From SOJA01 sp964598485 (GTDB taxonomy: Archaea; Thermoproteota; Bathyarchaeia; Bathyarchaeales; Bathycorpusculaceae), in assembly GCA_964598485.1 (NCBI GenBank), contig CAZRCD010000004.1, forward strand, positions 1 to 64,000: a stretch of DNA of 64,000 nt. Direction: 5' to 3'. Each line of letters begins with the position of its first letter. The stretch's first letter is position 1. Under the pieces are notes generated by a model. That model saw only the letters and a list, made by a program, of their open reading frames with translations. It had not been told where the DNA came from and searched no databases. The position numbers were made by a program, and so were the translations under genes. Below are positions 58,612 through 64,000 of this stretch, one piece after another.

Positions 58612-58725
58612 ATGCTTGACTTGTGCAAAGTTGAAGTCATAGAAAAAGGGGAAAATAAAGGTTTTCTTGAAACAGAGGAAACGGGCGAAATCAATTTTGC
58701 ATATGTATTTCTAGAACTGATGTAA
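58612..58725 (+). CDS. 37-residue small protein
   Basis: ATG 58612 follows a good ribosome-binding site (AAAGGAAAG) and encodes MLDLCKVEVIEKGENKGFLE followed by TEETGEINFAYVFLELM. The frame is open upstream to 58516, but that part is not protein-like. The pattern recalls very small beta-barrel metal- or RNA-binding proteins (CooT-like), which is only a guess. Confidence 0.45.
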   Translation: MLDLCKVEVIEKGENKGFLETEETGEINFAYVFLELM

Positions 58726-58832
58726 TAACTTCGGCTTAAAGCGACCACTAGAAAAAAGAGCGAAACTGAATAGACCTATAATCTTGTTTAGAAGAAAATA
58801 GTTGGAAACCCTTTCCGGCAGTTAGATAGTGA

Positions 58833-59303
58833 TTAGTATCTTCTTCCGTATCCGCCTGTTCTTCTTCCGTATCCGCCTGTTCTTCTTTCCCTGTTGTACG
58901 GTCTTCTCTCCGGCTCAAACACCTTAGTTGACATGTTATTCTCAGTGTTTACTTCACCTTCTAAGGGTTGTTCTGCAATCTCCATTGTGCCGTATCTACC
59001 GATGTTTAAGCGCATGTTGCCTCGGAACAGGTTTATGTAGCCGTTTTTTACGCTGACTGTGTCGTCTTCGTTTACTTTTTCGATGTTGTCGTCCCACAAG
59101 GTTAGGTATATGCAGCCTGTTTCGTCGGCTACTAATGCGTCGCATACGCGGTGTGGTGCTCCGTCTCTTCCAGCTGCGATGCTTCGGACTTCGCTTTTTG
59201 ATATTGTTTTTGCTATGACGTTTACGGCTCTAGAGGTGGGGGTTAATTCTCCTACTTTCGCGTCTACTGGTTCTCTACGTCTCGAAAAACCTTCAACAGC
59301 CAA
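58833..59303 (-). CDS. OB-fold single-stranded nucleic-acid-binding protein
   Basis: A 156-residue RPA/SOSS-B-like protein. The OB fold spans about 12-110 (VGELTPTSRAVNVIAKTISK, ALVADETGCIYLTLWDDNIE, VKNGYINLFRGNMRLNIGRY). The C-terminal tail is Arg/Gly/Tyr-rich with the unit GGYGRR in tandem, resembling the flexible RG tails of crenarchaeal SSB proteins. It probably binds ssDNA or RNA. ATG 59303; a TATA-like element lies near 59320. Confidence 0.87.
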   Translation of the reverse strand: MAVEGFSRRREPVDAKVGELTPTSRAVNVIAKTISKSEVRSIAAGRDGAPHRVCDALVADETGCIYLTLWDDNIEKVNEDDTVSVKNGYINLFRGNMRLNIGRYGTMEIAEQPLEGEVNTENNMSTKVFEPERRPYNRERRTGGYGRRTGGYGRRY

Positions 59304-59543
59304 ACTAATTCAACACCTTATATATGTTAACAACACAGATAATATTGCCATACACTTAAGCCTTTTGGTTATAAATCCTAACGTTTAAGTGCTATATCTT
59401 CGAGCTGACACATTCCTTTGGCTTCTTTTCACTTTCACTGATAGCAGAATACCGAACTCTAAGGCAAGGAAGTGTCTTTCAGAGGTTTTTGGTTATCACA
59501 TACATAACCTAAGCATTCGCACACACAAAGTAAAGACGCCAAG

Positions 59544-59864
59544 TTAATGTTTTTTCTGTTGTTCTTTATTCACCATCTCGTTAATCTGTTTTTCCATCAT
59601 GTGCCCACGACAATAAACTAAGGCTTTCTTAATATCAGCAACCTGTAGAGCCGCGTTCTTAACATCTATAGCCAACTTGAAAGCAATAGGACAGAAAGGA
59701 CTTGAAGGAACAAAATACACCTTAACAACACCAGCCTCTTCTTCTTTAACATTAGAAATCATGCGCATCTCAGCAAAACTCAAACCAGTTTCAGGGTCAA
59801 CAACCTTGCCAACGGCTTCACGCACCTTATCCTCTAATTCTGTCAAACCTTTTTCCACGTCCAC
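59544..59864 (-). CDS. MIP18/DUF59-like iron-sulfur assembly protein
   Basis: A 106-residue protein of the MIP18 (SufT/DUF59) family that helps deliver Fe-S clusters. Signature parts: KVREAVGKVVDPETGLSFAE and VYFVPSSPFCPIAFKLAIDV with the conserved Cys. It lies downstream of the gcvPB gene in the same direction with about 50 bases between. ATG 59864. Confidence 0.87.
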   Translation of the reverse strand: MDVEKGLTELEDKVREAVGKVVDPETGLSFAEMRMISNVKEEEAGVVKVYFVPSSPFCPIAFKLAIDVKNAALQVADIKKALVYCRGHMMEKQINEMVNKEQQKKH

Positions 59865-59914
59865 TTGTTTTTCAATGAATAAAAGCGATGCGCCATATAA
59901 ACTGTCACATAAAG

Positions 59915-61456
59915 CTACAAATTCTGCTCAGTTTTCTTCAGATACATTCGCCAACTCAAAGCCATAGTTCTCGGATGCGAAGCCTTCACCTCATCCAGCC
60001 TTGAAACAGCAGTGTTATGCGGCGCCTTCAGAACCACTTCTGGGTTTGTGTACGCTTCTTTACAGATTTCCCGCATAGCCTCAACGAAACGGTCAAGCTC
60101 TTCCTTCTCAAACGTTTCCGTAGGCTCAATCATCAACGCTTCATCAACGATGAGCGGAAAATAAATCGTTGGTGCATGCAACCCATAATCGAGCAGACGC
60201 TTAGCAACATTCAAAGCTGAAACACCAGTTTCACCCTTTAAAGGCTTGGCACTTAAAACACACTCATGCTTCCTCGGTTTTTCACCGCCATAAGGAAGCG
60301 TCAATCCCTTAATTCCCTCAAGCTTCTTAGCCAAATAGTTCGCGTTCAAAACAGAAACTTCCGCCACTTCCTTCAACCCTTCAAAACCCAAACTCAAAAT
60401 GTAAGCATAAGCCTTCAACAAAACAGCCACATTCCCATAAAAACTCCTCATCTTACCAATAGTGTGAGGCATATCATAGTCTAAGTGATAGCGTTCTCCA
60501 TCGAAAACTATGCGTGGAACAGGCAAAAACTTAGCCAAATCCTCGGAAACACCAACAGGACCAGCTCCTGGACCTCCTCCACCATGAGGAGTGCCAAACG
60601 TTTTATGAATGTTCATGTGAACTATGTCGAACCCCATGTCACCGGGCCTAGCCTTACCAAGTATAGCATTCAAGTTCGCCCCATCATAGTAGAGCAGTCC
60701 ACCAGCCTCATGAACAATTCTGGCTATTTCCTCAATGTTTTTCTCAAAGATTCCAAGAGTGTTAGGGTTTGTAAGCATCAGGCCTGCTGTGCATTCAGAA
60801 ACAGCAGCCTTCAACGCTTCAATACTCACGCAGCCATCCTCATCTGATGGAACAACCACAACGTTAAATCCAGCCATAGCCGCACTTGCAGGATTGGTGC
60901 CGTGAGCAGAATCTGGCACAATAATTTCCCTCCTCTTTTCAATTTCCCCATTCAACTTATGATGAGCACGCATAAGTGATGTACCCAAGAATTCACCGTG
61001 GGCGCCTGCGGCAGGCTGCAGACAAACCTCGTGAGTGCCAGTGATTTCTGCAAGCCATCTCTCGAGCCTGTAAAGAATTCCCAATATGCCCTGCACAGTG
61101 CCTTCATCCTGATACGGATGCACCATGTTTATCGCTGGCAGGTTCGCAAGCAACTCGTTTATTTTCGGATTATACTTCATGGTGCAGCTTCCAAGCGGAT
61201 ACAAGCCAGAATCAACACCATAATTCATTTGAGATAAGCGTGTGAAATGCCTTACAGCCTCAACCTCTGAAAGCTCCGGAAGCTTAGGCTGACTTTTACG
61301 CTGCATGTTCTCTGGAATAAGCATGTTCACATCGCCAACAATTCGTTTAATTTTTTCTTCGACTTTCGGAGAAACGTGTCCTCTCCGTCCCTTCCTTCCA
61401 AGACTGAAGATCAACCGCTCATTCCAGTTTGCCTGCTTAAACATAACGCTTTTCAC
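59915..61456 (-). CDS. gcvPB: glycine dehydrogenase (decarboxylating) subunit 2
   Basis: Beta half of the P-protein of the glycine cleavage system, PLP-dependent. The PLP lysine lies in DIVHMNIHKTFGTPHGGGGP; other landmarks are GVDSGLYPLGSCTMKYNPKI, QPAAGAHGEFLGTSLMRAHH and PDSAHGTNPASAAMAGFNVV. 513 residues is usual for the split form found in archaea and Gram-positive bacteria. Its start overlaps the end of gcvPA by 20 bases, so the pair is co-translated. Confidence 0.96.
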   Translation of the reverse strand: MKSVMFKQANWNERLIFSLGRKGRRGHVSPKVEEKIKRIVGDVNMLIPENMQRKSQPKLPELSEVEAVRHFTRLSQMNYGVDSGLYPLGSCTMKYNPKINELLANLPAINMVHPYQDEGTVQGILGILYRLERWLAEITGTHEVCLQPAAGAHGEFLGTSLMRAHHKLNGEIEKRREIIVPDSAHGTNPASAAMAGFNVVVVPSDEDGCVSIEALKAAVSECTAGLMLTNPNTLGIFEKNIEEIARIVHEAGGLLYYDGANLNAILGKARPGDMGFDIVHMNIHKTFGTPHGGGGPGAGPVGVSEDLAKFLPVPRIVFDGERYHLDYDMPHTIGKMRSFYGNVAVLLKAYAYILSLGFEGLKEVAEVSVLNANYLAKKLEGIKGLTLPYGGEKPRKHECVLSAKPLKGETGVSALNVAKRLLDYGLHAPTIYFPLIVDEALMIEPTETFEKEELDRFVEAMREICKEAYTNPEVVLKAPHNTAVSRLDEVKASHPRTMALSWRMYLKKTEQNL

Positions 61457-62849
61457 CTCCAGCCAAAATCTCCTCTAAAACTGTTGCCAGACGTTCAATC
61501 TCCTCTTCAGAATGGATTTCAGTCACACAGTAGAGGGCTGTTTTGCCTAGCTCTGGAAACTCCTTTGAAAGGTCTTTGCCACCGTGAATCCCACGCTCTA
61601 AAAGTTTTTTATGCAAATCTTTAACGCTTAGACCTGTTCCGTCAAAGTTTACAGTGAATTCCTTGAAATGGGTTGATTTGAAAGCTGGAGCTTTAACCCC
61701 ATCGATTTTCGAAAGCAAATGAATAGCATAATTTGCCTTGCGCATTATTGTCTCGCCGAGTTCTCGTAATCCTTCGGGTCCAAGCAGAGCCATGTAAACA
61801 GCTGATGCTACAGCACATAAAGCTTCGTTTGTGCACACGTTTGATGTTGCTTTTTCACGCCTAATATGTTGTTCACGGGTTTGTAAAGCCATGCAAAAAC
61901 CTTGTCTATTACCATCCAATGTTGTAGTCATCCCGATTATGCGTCCAGGCATTTGCCTAATCACCCTTAAATCATCACGACAAGCAAAAATCCCCAAAAG
62001 AGGCCCGCCGAAATTCATTGCGTTGCCAAGAGGTTGAGCCTCGCCAACCACAATATCTGCATCATAATCACCCGGAGGTTTCAAAATTCCAAGGGAAGTT
62101 GGGTCAACGCCAACAATGAAAAGTGCTCCATGCGCATGTGCCCCTCTACTTATTTCATCAACTTGTGTTTCAACAAAGCCTAAATACGATGGATTTTCAA
62201 TGTAGACCGCTGCTGTTCTGTCTGAAATCTTATTCCTGAAATCCTCTGCGTTTATTTGCCCAGTCTCCTTGTTGTAGGCCACTTGTTTGATTGATATTCC
62301 GGCTGGTTCAGCATAAACCCGTAATGTAGCCAATCTTTCAGGGTGAACAATTTTAGGAACCAAAATTTCGTTCCGCCTTGTTAATCTAGCTGCCATGCGA
62401 GAGGCTTCACCTAAGGCTGAAGCCCAATCATACAAGGAGCAATTGGCAACTTCCATACCTGTTAACTCGCAAATCATGCTCTGATATTCAAAAAGGGCTT
62501 GAAGCATACCCTGCGAAATTTCAGGCTGATAAGGCGTGTAAGAAGTAAGCAGCTCACTGCGTTGAACGATTTCCTTTACAACCGCCGGAACATAATGAGG
62601 CCAGCAACTTGCACCCAAAAACACTGGCATGTCACTGCATGTCTTGTTTTTTGAAAGCAAACCCTCCACATGCTTCTTAACCTCAAACTCTGACAAAGCT
62701 TCTGGAAGTTTTAACGGCTTTTTTAAACGATATTTCTCTGGAATATCCGCGTACAATTCATCGATGCTTTCTGTGCCTATTTCTCGCATCATTTCTTTCT
62801 TGATTTCTGGCAGAGAATTTGGAATGTATGGATGACTGCGTTTGATCAA
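61437..62849 (-). CDS. gcvPA: glycine dehydrogenase (decarboxylating) subunit 1
   Basis: Alpha half of the glycine decarboxylase P-protein. Landmarks: FLGASCWPHYVPAVVKEIVQ, SELLTSYTPYQPEISQGMLQ, DWASALGEASRMAARLTRRN and GGPLLGIFACRDDLRVIRQM. The frame begins at TTG 62903, but GGTGA followed by TTG 62849 (MIKRSHPYIPN...) gives the usual N-terminus. With GcvPB it oxidises glycine, passing the aminomethyl group to lipoyl H-protein; no gcvT or gcvH lies in this window. The nucleoside phosphorylase gene lies just upstream. Confidence 0.95.
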   Translation of the reverse strand: MIKRSHPYIPNSLPEIKKEMMREIGTESIDELYADIPEKYRLKKPLKLPEALSEFEVKKHVEGLLSKNKTCSDMPVFLGASCWPHYVPAVVKEIVQRSELLTSYTPYQPEISQGMLQALFEYQSMICELTGMEVANCSLYDWASALGEASRMAARLTRRNEILVPKIVHPERLATLRVYAEPAGISIKQVAYNKETGQINAEDFRNKISDRTAAVYIENPSYLGFVETQVDEISRGAHAHGALFIVGVDPTSLGILKPPGDYDADIVVGEAQPLGNAMNFGGPLLGIFACRDDLRVIRQMPGRIIGMTTTLDGNRQGFCMALQTREQHIRREKATSNVCTNEALCAVASAVYMALLGPEGLRELGETIMRKANYAIHLLSKIDGVKAPAFKSTHFKEFTVNFDGTGLSVKDLHKKLLERGIHGGKDLSKEFPELGKTALYCVTEIHSEEEIERLATVLEEILAGGEKRYV

Positions 62850-62899
62850 GAGATTCACCGTTAGAATTAACACTAAATCAGCACTGACTTTAAGCTTTT

Positions 62900-63685
62900 T
62901 CAAACATTATTGAATTCTGGGGCTTCAGAAAGAGCCTCTAGGACAGCTTCTAGAAGAATTCTTGCGTTTTCCCTAACCTGCTGGTGTCCGAAGGCTTGCA
63001 GCCATCCAGTTTCGCTTAAAACGTCTGAAACAACTTGTGCCGAAGCTGCCTCAACATTCCTATATTTGGCAACTGCAAAAATCGCTGAAGTTTCCATATT
63101 CACAGCCAAAACACCGCTGTCCCTAAACTTGAAGAATTTTTTGCGCGTTTCTCTATAAACTCCGTCAGTAGACCAGACAGAACCAACGAAATGCTTGATT
63201 TTCCCTTCATTCAAACGCTTAATCAGCTTGCTTCTCAATTTTGGAGAAGACTCAACCTTCACGTTTGGTGGAAGGTAATGGTGAGAGGTTCCTTCGTCAC
63301 GAATCGCCTCTGTTACAACAATTATGTTGCTTGGTTGAAGGAAAGTCTGCAAACCTCCAGACGCGCCAACTTCAAGAATTGTTTTTGCACCGCACGCAAT
63401 TAGTTCTTCCAATGTCATAACAGCCGCTGGTGCGCCTACCCAGAAGCGTCCAAGCCCAATTTCCACATGGTTGAATCGTCCGATGCAAAATGGTTGGCTT
63501 TCGCCATACATCCACCAGTCAACGGACTTGCCATCAATTAGCTTCTTCCCATATTCATACGTACGTCTCTGATAAGTGATCAAAAGGCGTTGAGGAACTT
63601 TTATGGTGTCCACTGGAACTTTTCTGTTTTCAGCTACATAGCGGACAAAATCGAGTGGTGTGAATATGGCTTCGTCTTCGCTCAC
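62900..63685 (-). CDS. nucleoside phosphorylase (uridine/purine type, PNP-UDP family)
   Basis: A 261-residue enzyme that splits nucleosides with phosphate. Family motifs: GRFNHVEIGLGRFWVGAPAA, CGAKTILEVGASGGLQTFLQ (phosphate/ribose site) and VLAVNMETSAIFAVAKYRNV (the NMExxA motif). The base specificity cannot be told from sequence. It overlaps the first possible start of gcvPA by four bases. ATG/GTG start at 63685. Confidence 0.92.
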   Translation of the reverse strand: MSEDEAIFTPLDFVRYVAENRKVPVDTIKVPQRLLITYQRRTYEYGKKLIDGKSVDWWMYGESQPFCIGRFNHVEIGLGRFWVGAPAAVMTLEELIACGAKTILEVGASGGLQTFLQPSNIIVVTEAIRDEGTSHHYLPPNVKVESSPKLRSKLIKRLNEGKIKHFVGSVWSTDGVYRETRKKFFKFRDSGVLAVNMETSAIFAVAKYRNVEAASAQVVSDVLSETGWLQAFGHQQVRENARILLEAVLEALSEAPEFNNV

Positions 63686-63703
63686 GGTTTTCCCTCATTA
63701 ACG

Positions 63704-64000
63704 TTAATATTGTATTCCTCTTGTTGTAACCATTTCTTTCGGACACTTGATAGCTATAATCTCATTCACAAACTCTGCACGCTTTACAAGTTCTTTTGGG
63801 GCAAATCTACCTGTCAAGACAACATCAGTTTTTTTTGGCATTTTATCTAGGAATTTCAGAACTTCTTTCACGGTCAAAAGCTTGCAGTGTAAAACCAAAT
63901 TAACTTCGTCCAGAACTAGCAGATGCGGTTTCTTTTCCTTAACGATTTTTTCAGCGAATCTTAGGGCCTTATGGGCTAGTTCTTTATCTTCTTCACCTAA
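63704..64000 (-). CDS. cobO: cob(I)alamin adenosyltransferase, CobO/BtuR type (partial)
   Basis: The frame continues beyond the right end of the window, so only the C-terminal 98 residues are seen. They contain the Walker-B-like LLVLDEVNLVLHCKLLTVKE and KKTDVVLTGRFAPKELVKRA, both diagnostic of CobA/CobO adenosyltransferases, which form adenosylcobalamin from reduced corrinoid and ATP. It lies just upstream of the nucleoside phosphorylase gene, 18 bases apart. Confidence 0.92.
   Translation of the reverse strand, partial: LGEEDKELAHKALRFAEKIVKEKKPHLLVLDEVNLVLHCKLLTVKEVLKFLDKMPKKTDVVLTGRFAPKELVKRAEFVNEIIAIKCPKEMVTTRGIQY

Noticed and set aside
58839..58880. Short tandem DNA repeat that might have been a CRISPR-like or satellite array
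   Set aside because: It is an 18-21 base duplication encoding the GGYGRR tail of the OB-fold protein, in frame, and there are only two units.
1..64000. CRISPR arrays, rRNA genes, integrases or transposases
   Set aside because: I looked for regularly spaced repeats and for typical recombinase or transposase motifs and saw none; a sensitive computational search was not possible.

Overview
The window reads as chromosome of an uncultivated archaeon of the TACK group, most like Bathyarchaeia (inference from gene content and style, not from any search). Archaeal markers are an aEF1A elongation factor, Alba, the GatDE tRNA-dependent amidotransferase, an archaeal Elp3, a short crenarchaeal-type XPF nuclease, a split (two-gene) glycine decarboxylase, and BRE/TATA-type promoters. 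Genes are often started by GTG or TTG a few bases after a GGTGA or GGAG ribosome-binding site.

Left part, 1-21 kb: a truncated surface protein; an acyl-CoA/keto-acid cluster (3-hydroxyacyl-CoA dehydrogenase, enoyl-CoA hydratase, indolepyruvate ferredoxin oxidoreductase IorA/IorB); XPF-like nuclease with a small partner; aEF1A; a frameshifted remnant of a class V aminotransferase; three consecutive, similarly built wHTH proteins; a zinc-ribbon membrane protein; GIY-YIG nuclease; parvulin; Alba with a repeat-rich leader; the elp3-gatD-gatE translation-fidelity operon; a frameshifted MFS transporter; and a YtcJ-like amidohydrolase.

Middle part, 21-48 kb, is accessory DNA. It opens with an intact tRNA-Leu(CAG) whose last 20 bases are repeated at 24.455 kb. 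Between the two copies lie only a nucleotidyltransferase gene and a large protein with a HEPN-like RxxxxH motif, so this looks like a small tRNA-targeted island with a possible HEPN/nucleotidyltransferase defence pair. Then follow a heterodimeric ABC exporter with one degenerate ATPase site, a nitroreductase, a flavin reductase, a Doc-like protein lacking the catalytic His, tRNA-Ile and tRNA-Arg, a HhH-GPD glycosylase, a PD-(D/E)XK-like nuclease with an overlapping membrane-protein gene, a cold-shock protein, a ComEC-like metallo-beta-lactamase protein, an M48 protease, an ICMT-like methyltransferase, and an ABC-2 exporter. The same stretch holds several gene remnants (PadR-like regulator, CPBP protease, zinc-finger, CARF-like, TIM-barrel) and a family of tRNA-Leu-like fragments, some sharing a palindromic core TTTACCGGTAAA. 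Short GCGCGC runs recur between genes here.

Right part, 48-64 kb, is mostly core again: signal peptidase, isochorismatase-like hydrolase, a large secreted metalloprotease, a Ser/Thr-rich exported protein, HD-domain and radical-SAM proteins, cyclophilin, RimI acetyltransferase, PPC/DUF296 protein, malic enzyme, OB-fold protein, MIP18-like protein, GcvPA/GcvPB, nucleoside phosphorylase and a cobalamin adenosyltransferase running off the end. No CRISPR array, rRNA, integrase or transposase was seen.
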